From positions 1 through 58,367 of the IMG/VR virus record IMGVR_UViG_3300025085_000023: 58,367 nucleotides of DNA; one strand, written 5' to 3'. How positions within the stretch are numbered: position 1 is the first letter of the stretch; each line of letters begins with the position of its first letter. This document shows positions 35,678 through 43,481 of the stretch, in pieces. The stretch comes from a virus. The position numbers and the translations under genes are program-made. The notes beneath the pieces are model-generated. The model did no database searches. It had not been told where the DNA came from and saw nothing but the letters and a program-made list of their open reading frames with translations.

Positions 35678-36394
35678 TTATCCGAAAAAAGATTGCAAAC
35701 CCTCCAACGTATAAGAAGATGTGACCTTAGTATTCGGATTAGTGATCTCAAATCTATGGCGAAGAACAGGCATAGTATTAAAGAATTTTTGAACATGTTC
35801 AAATTGTTTCTGCGTAAGACTCTCGATAAATTGTACCTTTTCTTTTTCAGTGGTTGTGGAGTCATCAAAAACTTCATCACCTTCATAGATTTGATCAATA
35901 CATTTAGCAATGACACCAAAGATCTCATCAGGATCATCAGGATTTTGTCCTAACATAGTATAGTTAACAAACTCATCCATACCAGGATATCTCATAATCA
36001 TACCAACATTATCAGTCAGTTCAATTTTATTACTATGTCCTTCAGGAATTTCTACTTTAACTGTTGAAAGGTCAACCACATAATCTACTTTAGTTTTGTT
36101 ATCATCCAAGCATGTGATTTTCATTGGGACATCTTCACCAACAGATGCTGCACGAATCTTCAAGAAAAGATATTCTAAATCAAATGATGTTAAAGATTCT
36201 AATTTAATTCTAGACAGCACACAAGATTTAGTAATCTGTCTTACTGCATCTTGTACTTCTTTTGGTTCAGTACTTTGTGTTGCGAGTAGTAAAACTTTCT
36301 CCTCTTTAACTAGAAAAGGTCTGTACTTAATTTTCTTTTTGGTGGATGGCAACTCAAGTTCATAAGTTGGAGTAGCAATAGATGGTAATGCCAT
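35678..36394 (-). CDS. Baseplate hub subunit / tape-measure chaperone, gp26-like
   Basis: 238 aa (T4 gp26 is 208). The N-terminus (YELELPSTKKKIKYRPFLVK, EEKVLLLATQS) and the IRAASVGEDV-type centre belong to the T4 gp26 family. T4 gp26 was long called a hub subunit; together with gp51 it is now often considered a tail assembly chaperone pair. Here it is followed, in a -1 frame, by a gp51-like 58-codon ORF, and next by the probable tape-measure gene. The ATG is 6 nt after the stop of the gp19/gp54-fold gene. Confidence 0.8.
   Translation of the reverse strand: MALPSIATPTYELELPSTKKKIKYRPFLVKEEKVLLLATQSTEPKEVQDAVRQITKSCVLSRIKLESLTSFDLEYLFLKIRAASVGEDVPMKITCLDDNKTKVDYVVDLSTVKVEIPEGHSNKIELTDNVGMIMRYPGMDEFVNYTMLGQNPDDPDEIFGVIAKCIDQIYEGDEVFDDSTTTEKEKVQFIESLTQKQFEHVQKFFNTMPVLRHRFEITNPNTKVTSSYTLEGLQSFFG
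35684..35690 (-). promoter_or_regulatory. Programmed -1 frameshift site (T TTT TTC)
   Basis: On the minus strand the last gp26-like codons are TCT TTT TTC GGA TAA. The heptamer T TTT TTC fits X XXY YYZ, with both P- and A-site tRNAs able to re-pair. A -1 slip gives CGG ATA AGC ATG, which enters the downstream frame directly. About 10 nt later GTTCTA and TAGAAC can pair as a weak stem. Confidence 0.6.
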
Positions 36395-36399
36395 AATAA

Positions 36400-37137
36400 T
36401 TAACCTCGATAAGACGAAATATTGTTGTAGGTAATAGAGTGTTTGGAATAATAAAAGTTTGCTGTTACCTTTGTTGCCTGTGATGTACCAGCAGACATTG
36501 GAATAGCATCAATAGAATAAGGAAAACATTGTAACATGGTATACGAAATAGATGCCCTAGAATTAGAGGCATTCTTTCCTTTCTCTGCTTTAGTTATTAT
36601 ACAAGTTGCTTGATATTGTGATGGATAAGATAATCTAACAGATCTATCTGGAGAAATTTTATCAGCAGAAGAACTAGCTTCATTTTTTACTTGTGATAAT
36701 GAATTATTAGTTAGACTATCGATAGGAACAATGTCCTCTTCATCGCCAATATATTCATTGAAGATGGTATTATACCACACGTTCAAGAATTTAAGTGGAG
36801 TCATATCTGCATCACAGATCCACCCCAACGAAAAGTCTGTAAAAATTCTAGTGTGTGGGTAGTTTACTTGACCCTCACCAAGAAATTTGCCAGTGGTCTG
36901 TCCAGTAGAGGCAGACACATTAGGTAGTTGAGCTTCATCGCAAAATAATTTTACAACATCACCTCTATAGTTTGCTAAAGTTCCTCCTTTATCTCCTCCA
37001 GTAGTTTGAATTCCTACTTTTGTTAGATTTGCCGCCAGCAAAGATCCTTCAGGAAAGACCCATTCTATATCATAAGTATTACTATAAGATAGACCACCGC
37101 TTTTAACGATAAGATCCATAAAGTTTTGTACTGACAC
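36400..37137 (-). CDS. Tail-tube-fold baseplate protein, gp54-like
   Basis: 245 aa, starting at GTG (37137). FCDEAQLPNVSASTGQTTGK, PHTRIFTDFSLGWICDADMT and PLKFLNVWYNTIFNEYIG are hallmarks of the tail tube fold shared by T4 gp19, gp48 and gp54. Position next to gp26 and opposite gp48/gp53 suggests the tube initiator gp54; true gp19 is usually near gp18 and gp20. I saw no ribosome site before GTG; an ATG six codons in (37119) is possible. It is driven by the late promoter at 37166-37173. Confidence 0.6.
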   Translation of the reverse strand: MSVQNFMDLIVKSGGLSYSNTYDIEWVFPEGSLLAANLTKVGIQTTGGDKGGTLANYRGDVVKLFCDEAQLPNVSASTGQTTGKFLGEGQVNYPHTRIFTDFSLGWICDADMTPLKFLNVWYNTIFNEYIGDEEDIVPIDSLTNNSLSQVKNEASSSADKISPDRSVRLSYPSQYQATCIITKAEKGKNASNSRASISYTMLQCFPYSIDAIPMSAGTSQATKVTANFYYSKHSITYNNISSYRG

Positions 37138-37138
37138 G

Positions 37139-37146
37139 CTAAATAA
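37139..37146 (+). promoter_or_regulatory. Late promoter-like motif for gp4-gp53
   Basis: CTAAATAA on the plus strand, 25 nt before the gp4 ATG. It differs at one position from the xATAAATA consensus and sits next to the GTG of the divergent gene. Confidence 0.5.
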
Positions 37147-37165
37147 AGATGGTGGTTTATATCTA

Positions 37166-37173
37166 TATTTATG
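37166..37173 (-). promoter_or_regulatory. Late promoter for the hub block, overlapping gp4 start
   Basis: CATAAATA on the minus strand fits the late consensus and overlaps the ATG of gp4 on the other strand. It lies about 30 nt before the GTG at 37137. Confidence 0.6.
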
Positions 37174-37608
37174 GCGTACTCAGGTGTTTATAAACCTGTG
37201 AACCCACAAAAGTATAAAGGCAATCCTACGAGGATAGTCTTTCGTTCCTTGTGGGAGAGAAAATTCATGCACTTTTGTGATCACAATAAAAGCATCGTAC
37301 AATGGGGTAGCGAGGAAGTAATCATTCCTTATCGTTGTCCAACAGACGGACGAGTCCACCGCTACTACCCTGACTTCTACATTAAAGTTGTATCTAAGTC
37401 AGGCATGGTCAGTAAATATCTGATCGAAGTTAAACCAAAAAAACAAACACAAGCACCGAATGAGAAACCGAAACGTAAGACTGCCTCTTGGAGAAGAGAA
37501 GTTCTAACTTACGCTAAGAACCGCGCTAAGTGGTCTGCAGCTGAGGACTTCTGTGAGGACAGGCAGATGAAATTTTTAATCCTCACCGAAGATCACTTAG
37601 GAGTCTAA
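37171..37608 (+). CDS. 4: Head completion protein gp4
   Basis: 145 aa (T4 gp4 is 150). PQKYKGNPTRIVFRSLWERK, FMHFCDHN, WGSEEVIIPYRCPTDGRVHR and YYPDFYI plus YLIEVKPKKQ are diagnostic of gp4. The DF/EVK pattern is that of the PD-(D/E)XK nuclease fold. gp4 completes DNA-filled heads before tail joining. It starts the short plus-strand operon of four genes. Confidence 0.93.
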   Translation: MAYSGVYKPVNPQKYKGNPTRIVFRSLWERKFMHFCDHNKSIVQWGSEEVIIPYRCPTDGRVHRYYPDFYIKVVSKSGMVSKYLIEVKPKKQTQAPNEKPKRKTASWRREVLTYAKNRAKWSAAEDFCEDRQMKFLILTEDHLGV

Positions 37609-37609
37609 A

Positions 37610-38242
37610 ATGGCACAAGGATTTAAGTCAATCCAACGTACCAAAACGTACAACAAATCAAACACATTGTTTGAAAAAATTAGTAACATGGCAGGCGGAG
37701 AGAAGAAATCTCTCAGTTGGTACAAGTCTACTGTCAAGCAAGTTGCTTCATCTTATGGGAAGAATTTAGATAAGTATGTGAGAGATGAACTAGCATCTAA
37801 TGAAGATGAGAACACTCTTCGTAGGTATACAAAAGAGGGACACCTCTACATGTTTGAATACAAAGCAAAGATGAAACACCTACCATACTATGATAAGAAT
37901 CCTCTTGTCTATGTTATTAAGTCAGGACCATCTGAATTTTTTGGAGCAAACCTCCACTACATGAACCCAAAGAAAAGAATTTTGGTAGTACAAAAGTTAA
38001 TGGAAGGAAGAATAGACATTCCTAAAAAATGCTTCCATAAATACTTGCAGAATCATGTAGATGGTTTTTTGCTTGATCTAAGCAAAACAGAATGGGATAC
38101 TGCTATCCTTCTACCAACTGAAGACTTCGTTAAAAATATTGGTTCTACCGCCTTCCCGTATGATAAAGAATTAGTTTGGGAAGAAACTAGTGAATCCTAT
38201 TATGATAAAATTAAAGGACGACACGTAGTAAAGAGTTACTAA
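37610..38242 (+). CDS. Conserved T4-like cyanophage structural/assembly protein
   Basis: 210 aa, basic. EGHLYMFEYKAKMKHLPYYD, NPLVYVIKSGPSEFFGANLH and the following HYMNPKKRIL form a pattern seen in T4-like marine phages, sometimes linked to DNA-end protection (gp2), but I cannot confirm that. It lies 1 nt after gp4, and its stop overlaps the gp48 ATG. Its position between head-completion and tube-cap genes favours a role in assembly or DNA end handling. Confidence 0.7.
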   Translation: MAQGFKSIQRTKTYNKSNTLFEKISNMAGGEKKSLSWYKSTVKQVASSYGKNLDKYVRDELASNEDENTLRRYTKEGHLYMFEYKAKMKHLPYYDKNPLVYVIKSGPSEFFGANLHYMNPKKRILVVQKLMEGRIDIPKKCFHKYLQNHVDGFLLDLSKTEWDTAILLPTEDFVKNIGSTAFPYDKELVWEETSESYYDKIKGRHVVKSY

Positions 38243-39258
38243 TGACTATAAAATTCAATCTTATAGGTAATAGGTCATCAAAACCTGTCAATGCAAAACG
38301 ACTTTCCTATCCACAAGATAAAGTCTACGAGTCGCACACAGACTATGTAAAATTTCAGTTTGTTCAATACAAACCACCTTTTGCAAATATAGATGGTGGT
38401 AACTACGTAGGTATAGATGGTAACAAACAAAAAGGCGATGAATCATTAAACATATACAACAATAGTCTTACGCAGTTCATCTCAGCAGGTCTGCCAGATA
38501 TTTTCATGTATATGCCTGAGGATATTCAGACAGAGTATGGTGCTGAATGGGGTGGTAAAGGTTTCACCAATACTGGTGCTGGTATGATGAGAAAAGCGGG
38601 TGCAGCGGTGAATGCTGATAATGCAGTAACAGCTGCTGGAACACTTGCTCAGGGATTTGGTAACATGATGCAACGTGGTCCAGCACTAGTTGCTGATGGT
38701 CTTGCACAAGCAATGAATGCTTTGCCTGGTAAGATTGGTGGATCGGTTGATTTGAATGATGTACTAGGTGGTATTGGTGGCGTTATTCTTAACCCCAATG
38801 CAGAATTAATGTTCACTGGATTTGAACTGAGAAATTTTAATCTTTCATTTAAGATGTCTCCAAGAGATGCAACGGAAGCAAAACATGTTCGTGATATTTG
38901 TACTACATTTAAAAGAGCATCCCTTCCTAGGCTAGGTTCTAGTCCAGGAAATACAATTAACAATTGGATGAAAGGAGAAGCTGCAGATGGTGAAGCAGCT
39001 CCAGACAACAACAGCAACTTTATTGGTATCCCCAATATGTGCATCGTTAGTTTCATGAAAGGGGGGAAAGTACATCCATTCCTTACTCAATATAAACCAT
39101 GTGCTATATCGTCTGTAGCAATTGGATACACACCTGATGGTCAGTATTCTACATATACTGATGGTTCTCCTGTTGCCACGTCACTTGGACTGAGTTTTAA
39201 AGAGAGCAAACTTGTTTATAGTAATGAGATTTCTTACGGAGAGGATGGAAGCTTCTAA
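38242..39258 (+). CDS. 48: Baseplate tail tube cap gp48
   Basis: 338 aa (T4 gp48 is 364). The N-terminal half contains LTQFISAGLPDIFMYMPEDI, a hydrophobic Ala/Gly-rich middle and a C-terminal tube-fold part NPNAELMFTGFELRNFNLSF, KMSPRDATEAKHVRDICTTF, matching gp48. It caps the baseplate for tube growth. Coupled with gp53 by a one-base overlap (TAATG). Confidence 0.88.
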   Translation: MTIKFNLIGNRSSKPVNAKRLSYPQDKVYESHTDYVKFQFVQYKPPFANIDGGNYVGIDGNKQKGDESLNIYNNSLTQFISAGLPDIFMYMPEDIQTEYGAEWGGKGFTNTGAGMMRKAGAAVNADNAVTAAGTLAQGFGNMMQRGPALVADGLAQAMNALPGKIGGSVDLNDVLGGIGGVILNPNAELMFTGFELRNFNLSFKMSPRDATEAKHVRDICTTFKRASLPRLGSSPGNTINNWMKGEAADGEAAPDNNSNFIGIPNMCIVSFMKGGKVHPFLTQYKPCAISSVAIGYTPDGQYSTYTDGSPVATSLGLSFKESKLVYSNEISYGEDGSF

Positions 39259-39917
39259 TGCCATACTTTAATTACTTACCAGATATTAAATACGATCAGA
39301 AACCAATCAGTTATCCTTTTTCGGAATCTGATTTTGTTGTAGCGAAAAATTTCTTTCGTAGGTTTAAACTTGGCGAAGAGTTTGAAAAGTATGCAGTATT
39401 TTTTAGAAAATATCAAGTAAGTGACTTTGAAAAACCATGGCAGGTTGCAAACTTAGTGTATGGTGATCCAAACAAAGATTGGATTGTGTTATTGACTAAC
39501 AATACATTCAATCCATTGTTTGATTGGCCACAAGATTCTTATACTTTTAGAAAAATTATGGAAGGGAAATATGATGATCCCTATGGAACAATTAAACACT
39601 ATAAAACTTTTGAAGTAAAAGATTCTGCTGGTATTGTAATACAAAATGCAGGATTAATTGTTGACGAAGCATTCTATAGTGGGTCTCATAAATTCTATGA
39701 CTCTGGTACACAAAGTGTGATCACTAGATCAGGTAATGTATTATCAACCTCTGTGACAATATATGAGTATGAAGAAGAGGTAAACGAAAGTAAAAAAACT
39801 ATCTCAATATTGAAACCAAGATACGTTGAAGATTTTATTACTAGTTTTCGTAAAGCAAATAAGTATAACGACTCTACTGATACTATTAGCAGCAGACTTA
39901 AAAAGACTGGAGTTTGA
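39258..39917 (+). CDS. 53: Baseplate wedge protein gp53
   Basis: 219 aa (T4 gp53 is 196). EKPWQVANLVYGDPNKDWIV, LLTNNTFNPLFDWPQDSY and the C-terminal SILKPRYVEDFI region are typical of gp53, which binds wedges to the hub in baseplate assembly. It is the last gene of the plus-strand unit and is followed by a hairpin terminator. Confidence 0.9.
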   Translation: MPYFNYLPDIKYDQKPISYPFSESDFVVAKNFFRRFKLGEEFEKYAVFFRKYQVSDFEKPWQVANLVYGDPNKDWIVLLTNNTFNPLFDWPQDSYTFRKIMEGKYDDPYGTIKHYKTFEVKDSAGIVIQNAGLIVDEAFYSGSHKFYDSGTQSVITRSGNVLSTSVTIYEYEEEVNESKKTISILKPRYVEDFITSFRKANKYNDSTDTISSRLKKTGV

Positions 39918-39932
39918 TCGACTTTTTTAGAC

Positions 39933-39962
39933 AAAAAAATGGGGGAAAAAATTTCCCCCATT
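39933..39962. terminator. Bidirectional intrinsic terminator between gp53 and the gp32 unit
   Basis: AATGGGGGAAA pairs with TTTCCCCCATT (39938-39962). On the minus strand it is followed by a seven-T run (39939-39933), so it best serves the minus gene ending at 39965. For plus-strand gp53 transcription the T-tract is poorer. Confidence 0.75.
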
Positions 39963-39964
39963 CA

Positions 39965-40171
39965 TCATTTTGAAAACCCCATTTTGTAGCAAGCAGATGT
40001 TGCTAGTTGTGGATTCTTTTTTAATACTCTGTAAGCATGACCATGAACGTCTGATTCTAAAGTAAGATGTGCTTTAGTGTGAACGATCTGAATCACCAAC
40101 AGCATCCCAACAAACGTAAGGTTTATCATTGTGACTGGATGAGTCAGACCTTTCCAGAGATACTTAATCAA
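39965..40171 (-). CDS. Small membrane protein downstream of gp32
   Basis: 68 aa if translated from TTG at 40171, whose bases overlap the gp32 stop (TTGA). An ATG at 40129 would give 54 aa. One hydrophobic segment (VTMINLTFVGMLLVIQIV) spans about 20 residues, so it probably anchors in the membrane with a short soluble C-terminus. Function unknown. Confidence 0.6.
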   Translation of the reverse strand: MIKYLWKGLTHPVTMINLTFVGMLLVIQIVHTKAHLTLESDVHGHAYRVLKKNPQLATSACYKMGFSK

Positions 40172-41106
40172 TCTTCTGAAGCAAGTTTAGCGAAGTATGA
40201 CAGAGCATCATCGTCATCAGACGAATCAGACTTTGCCAAGAAAGGTGATGAACTAGTTACATTGCTGGTTGCAGTGATGTCTGGTGCATTAAAGTCTACA
40301 GCAGGAGTAGACTCAGTGAAAGCATCCATTACAGGAGCAGGAGTGTACTCTTCTTCTTCGATCACAGGACGTGAACTGATTTGACCCAAGACCATACCCA
40401 TGCGGTTGTCAAGTGCCTCGTAGGACTTGAACTGATCATCAGTAGTGTATGATTCTAGAGAGTATGCTTGCTTCCAGATTGATTCCATCTCATCTTCATC
40501 TGCACTCAATGCAGCAGGAGATGCAAATTCACTGGAATCATAGTTCCAGTAACCTGCTACAGTTTTGATCTTCAGTTTGAAGTTAGCACCTTCCCAAAGA
40601 TCAAAGACATTTACTGGTGTCTCATCTTGGAACTCAGGTTGCATGGCAGCAAGGATCTTGTCGTGGATCTTCTTACCATACTTGTAAAGGAATACTTTAC
40701 CTTCGTTGTCAGGGTTTGCCTTATCAGTAACAACATAAACGTTGCTGTAGTAAGAGAGTTTGCGCTTGCGGTTACGTGCGATCTCTTTATCACTTTCAAC
40801 TCCGCTGTTCCAGAGTTTATTATTGGCAGCGCAGACAGGACACTGCTCACCTTTAGTTGTGGGGCAGTTATCAATCAACCAACCACCAGGACCTTGGAAA
40901 GCATGACTCCAAACTTTTGCCCATGGGAGAGACTCTCCATCGGGAGCAGGGAGGAAGCGAAGAACAGCATAACCATTGCCTGAAGGGTCAAGTTTTGCTT
41001 TCCAGATGCGCTCATCAGCACCTCCTTCATTAGAGGACTTAGTGAGTTCCTTCTGGAGGAAATCAAAATTGGACTGCGACTTGCGCTTTAGATCTGCGAA
41101 TGACAT
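40168..41106 (-). CDS. 32: Single-stranded DNA-binding protein gp32
   Basis: 312 aa (T4 gp32 is 301). N-terminal basic ADLKRKSQSNFDFLQKEL for cooperative binding; core with YAVLRFLPAP and a zinc site of the type His, CP, CPVC (SHAFQG; CPTTKGEQCPVC). The acidic C-terminus DSSDDDDALSYF is the partner-binding tail. It protects ssDNA in phage replication and recombination. It has its own sigma-70 promoter at 41172-41200. Confidence 0.95.
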   Translation of the reverse strand: MSFADLKRKSQSNFDFLQKELTKSSNEGGADERIWKAKLDPSGNGYAVLRFLPAPDGESLPWAKVWSHAFQGPGGWLIDNCPTTKGEQCPVCAANNKLWNSGVESDKEIARNRKRKLSYYSNVYVVTDKANPDNEGKVFLYKYGKKIHDKILAAMQPEFQDETPVNVFDLWEGANFKLKIKTVAGYWNYDSSEFASPAALSADEDEMESIWKQAYSLESYTTDDQFKSYEALDNRMGMVLGQISSRPVIEEEEYTPAPVMDAFTESTPAVDFNAPDITATSNVTSSSPFLAKSDSSDDDDALSYFAKLASED

Positions 41107-41171
41107 GTTAGATTTGTTAGATTTGGTTTACGTTGGGTCTTACGCTAAGTACTGTGCTGCCCAACAAAGAT

Positions 41172-41200
41172 ATTATAACAGAGCTGGTGAGGAGCGTCAA
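41172..41200 (-). promoter_or_regulatory. Sigma-70-type promoter for gp32
   Basis: TTGACG (41195-41200), 17-nt spacer, TATAAT (41172-41177) on the minus strand, leaving a leader of about 60 nt. The -35 element overlaps the stop codon of the DUF1825-like gene. Confidence 0.8.
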
Positions 41201-41547
41201 CCCCCTTGTGCCAATCTCTTTTCTGCTTCTTCTTTAAGTTTATCAACCTTCAGAATGAGTCCGTCAAACATCTCCATGATGTCGTCGGATGGATCTCCGC
41301 CAAGGAGAACGACAGAATCTTTCATTGATTCTACCATGTCCCTTGCCTCTTCATCATCGGAAAGGATGAGTCTGGTGTAGAAGATCTTTTGTTTCTCGAT
41401 TAGATCACCAAGAACATTAAAATAGTCTAGTTGTTTTTGTGTAGACAGCACAGGAAATGTCATCATGGAACGCATACAAAATTCTTGTAGTTGCGCCATT
41501 TCTTGCAGGTCCCCACGAACCATTTCTGATTGGAAAAAATTACTCAT
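41197..41547 (-). CDS. DUF1825-like protein between gp33 and gp32
   Basis: 116 aa, helical. SNFFQSEMVRGDLQEM near the N-terminus, then LGDLIEKQKIFYTRLILSDD and EARDM match the order of the DUF1825 family of cyanobacteria and cyanophages (FF.SE.V; K.IF..R..LSDD). Its position corresponds to gp59 in T4, but it is shorter and I see no gp59 features. Function unknown. Confidence 0.6.
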   Translation of the reverse strand: MSNFFQSEMVRGDLQEMAQLQEFCMRSMMTFPVLSTQKQLDYFNVLGDLIEKQKIFYTRLILSDDEEARDMVESMKDSVVLLGGDPSDDIMEMFDGLILKVDKLKEEAEKRLAQGG

Positions 41548-41792
41548 ACTAGCATTAGTTTAGCTCTACTTGTTTTCTTCATAAAGTTTAACTTCTGAGC
41601 ATCGAACTTAAGTTTTTCCTTAAGTGGTTTGCTTATAAGTTTTGAACATGATTCAATTTCAATTTCATTCATTTCGCAGTAATGTATAACTGCATCAATA
41701 TAATTCATGTCAGAATTATTTAACACTAGTTTTTCCACATCCTGCGAGAATCTCGCAGCGGTCATAAAATTATCCTCTAAATTCTTTGCCAT
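41544..41792 (-). CDS. 33: Late transcription coactivator gp33
   Basis: 82 aa. FSQDVEKLVLNNSDMNYIDA, VIHYCEMNEIEIES and KPLKEKLKFDAQKLNFMKK match cyanophage gp33. gp33 binds host RNA polymerase and the sliding clamp and activates late promoters, the class of xATAAATA sites seen here. The stop overlaps the DUF1825 start (ATGA). Confidence 0.82.
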   Translation of the reverse strand: MAKNLEDNFMTAARFSQDVEKLVLNNSDMNYIDAVIHYCEMNEIEIESCSKLISKPLKEKLKFDAQKLNFMKKTSRAKLMLV

Positions 41793-42483
41793 GCTTTTGT
41801 TGGTATTCGGTGATGTACTCTTGAAGTCTTAAGAAGTATTCTTTTTTGGGAGTAACTACTGAAACTTGAACATCACTATTCTCACAAGCAACAATCGTCA
41901 CTAGTTTCTTAACTGTAATGCCGTACAACTCTTGCAAACAACATGCATAGGCAGTCTCTTGCACATAATAATCATACAACCACGCTTCTTTTTTTGGTTC
42001 AGCAGAAGTTTTGAAATCAATAATGGCGAGTTCTCCGTCGTATTCTGCGATGCAGTCAACACGACCAGCAACTTTAAGGAAATCAGAATATAACGCTGCT
42101 TCTTGTAGGTATACTTTATTTATCTTACCTAAAATATCCTTGCTGGCGTGGAACATTAACCAAGGAAGAGGCATGTCTTTATACTTTGTAGTGTCCAACT
42201 CATTGTTAATGTAGTCTTCTACTAGTTTGTGATAACGAGTGCCTCTACCTGAAGCACGACTAGACTTTGCTTGTGCTGCTTCTTGACCAACTCTCTTACG
42301 CCACTTAGCAAGACCTGCTTGCTTCTTAGCATTGTTTCCAATCACTGTCGTGATAGATGGATACTGATTTCCACTAGGAGTGAGGTAGTATCTTTTCCCA
42401 TCAATCATTTCGGCATTCATCTCAACGGGATCTAACCCAACATGATTAAAAGTGTGGGAAGAACCCATCATTCGATTACGCAT
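41770..42483 (-). CDS. PD-(D/E)XK exonuclease
   Basis: 237 aa. YPSITTVIGNN, GRGTRYHKLVEDYI, LKVAGRVDCIAEYDGELAII followed by DFKTS, and ETAYACCLQELYG fit the RecB-type PD-(D/E)XK fold: Asp in GRVD, Asp in IIDFK, Lys in FKTS. Such exonucleases occur at this place in cyanophage genomes. The start is tied to phoH by TAATG, and the gene overlaps gp33 by 23 nt. Confidence 0.82.
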   Translation of the reverse strand: MRNRMMGSSHTFNHVGLDPVEMNAEMIDGKRYYLTPSGNQYPSITTVIGNNAKKQAGLAKWRKRVGQEAAQAKSSRASGRGTRYHKLVEDYINNELDTTKYKDMPLPWLMFHASKDILGKINKVYLQEAALYSDFLKVAGRVDCIAEYDGELAIIDFKTSAEPKKEAWLYDYYVQETAYACCLQELYGITVKKLVTIVACENSDVQVSVVTPKKEYFLRLQEYITEYQQKHGKEFRG

Positions 42484-43238
42484 TAAAATCCCAAGTTTAG
42501 TTTAGCAATTAGATAGTTTTTGACAAGACCCGAACGAACAATGTCTTCGATACCATGTTCAATAAGAACAAAATCATCTGGCATATTAGCAATAATTTTT
42601 TGGAAGTCAATGACTCCACTACGCTCATTGTTTTTCTGTAGGTCAGATTGATTAGCATCACCACAGAACATGATCTTTGTGTCTTGACCACAACGTGTCA
42701 TGATTGAATCAAGTTCGTGGAAGTTCAGGTTCTGACACTCATCAATGATAACAATAGAGTTGTCTAGTGTAGTACCACGAAGGAATGATGTAGACCAGAA
42801 CGATACAGTTTCTTGTGCCTTCAAGTTCTCATACAGCATCTCGAAAGAAGCATCATCTGGCATCTCAAACATTCTCTGTACCATATTTTTATATGGAATC
42901 TGATATAGAGATGCTTTATCTTCATGGGTTCCAGGTAGGAAACCAATCTCTCTAGTAGCAACTAAAGAACGAACGATGTATACTTTTTCATAAGGTGTAT
43001 ACTCACTGAGAACATCACGTAGTGCTAGATACAAAGCAACGAAAGTTTTACCTGTGCCAGCACAACCATACGTATACAGATTTTTTCCTGCATCATACTG
43101 CTCAAACATCAAGCGTTGATTGTCTGTCAGTGGTTCAATGTTGAGAAGATAATCGGAACTAATTGGTTTCTTTCTCTTCATCTGTTTAGATGACATACCA
43201 TTGATGTCTGGTTGTGTCTTCTTTCTTGATCTAGGCAT
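42483..43238 (-). CDS. phoH: PhoH-like ATPase
   Basis: 251 aa. GCAGTGKTFVALYLAL is the Walker A motif, IVIIDECQN the Walker B motif and MFCGDANQSDLQ the sensor; VYIVRSLVATREIGFLPG is a PhoH-family block. The protein is widespread in marine phages and used as a diversity marker, but its role in phage infection is not established. The basic N-terminus (PRSRKKTQPD) may bind nucleic acid. Confidence 0.93.
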   Translation of the reverse strand: MPRSRKKTQPDINGMSSKQMKRKKPISSDYLLNIEPLTDNQRLMFEQYDAGKNLYTYGCAGTGKTFVALYLALRDVLSEYTPYEKVYIVRSLVATREIGFLPGTHEDKASLYQIPYKNMVQRMFEMPDDASFEMLYENLKAQETVSFWSTSFLRGTTLDNSIVIIDECQNLNFHELDSIMTRCGQDTKIMFCGDANQSDLQKNNERSGVIDFQKIIANMPDDFVLIEHGIEDIVRSGLVKNYLIAKLNLGF

Positions 43239-43241
43239 AGG

Positions 43242-43481
43242 TTACCACTCCACCTGTGATCCAGGCATTTTTGCCATCTTATTCATGTGTTCACTCCATC
43301 CAGGATGAGTCTTGTTCATTTTGTTACGCCAGTCTCCGACTTCTCCGACACCAGCACAACCTTGCGACCAATCTTTATCCCATTCAGGATTCTCATCCTT
43401 CCAAGAACAATATTCTTTCATGGTCATGTGGAGTGTCTGTGTTTCTCCAGTAGATTTATTTATGACAGGGTATGTAGGCAT
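43242..43481 (-). CDS. Conserved small cyanophage protein
   Basis: 79 aa from the ATG at 43481 (one-base overlap with the thyX stop). PTYPVINKSTGETQTLHMTM, KEYCSWKDENPEWDKDW and a Met/Trp-rich end. The N-terminus looks like small MPTYxVxNKxTGE proteins of marine phages whose function is not known. Confidence 0.68.
   Translation of the reverse strand: MPTYPVINKSTGETQTLHMTMKEYCSWKDENPEWDKDWSQGCAGVGEVGDWRNKMNKTHPGWSEHMNKMAKMPGSQVEW

Noticed and set aside
43458-43466. CATAAATA inside the 79-aa gene before phoH as a late promoter.
   Set aside because: It encodes the conserved VINKSTGE segment and is over 200 nt from the next start; chance in AT-rich coding sequence is more likely.
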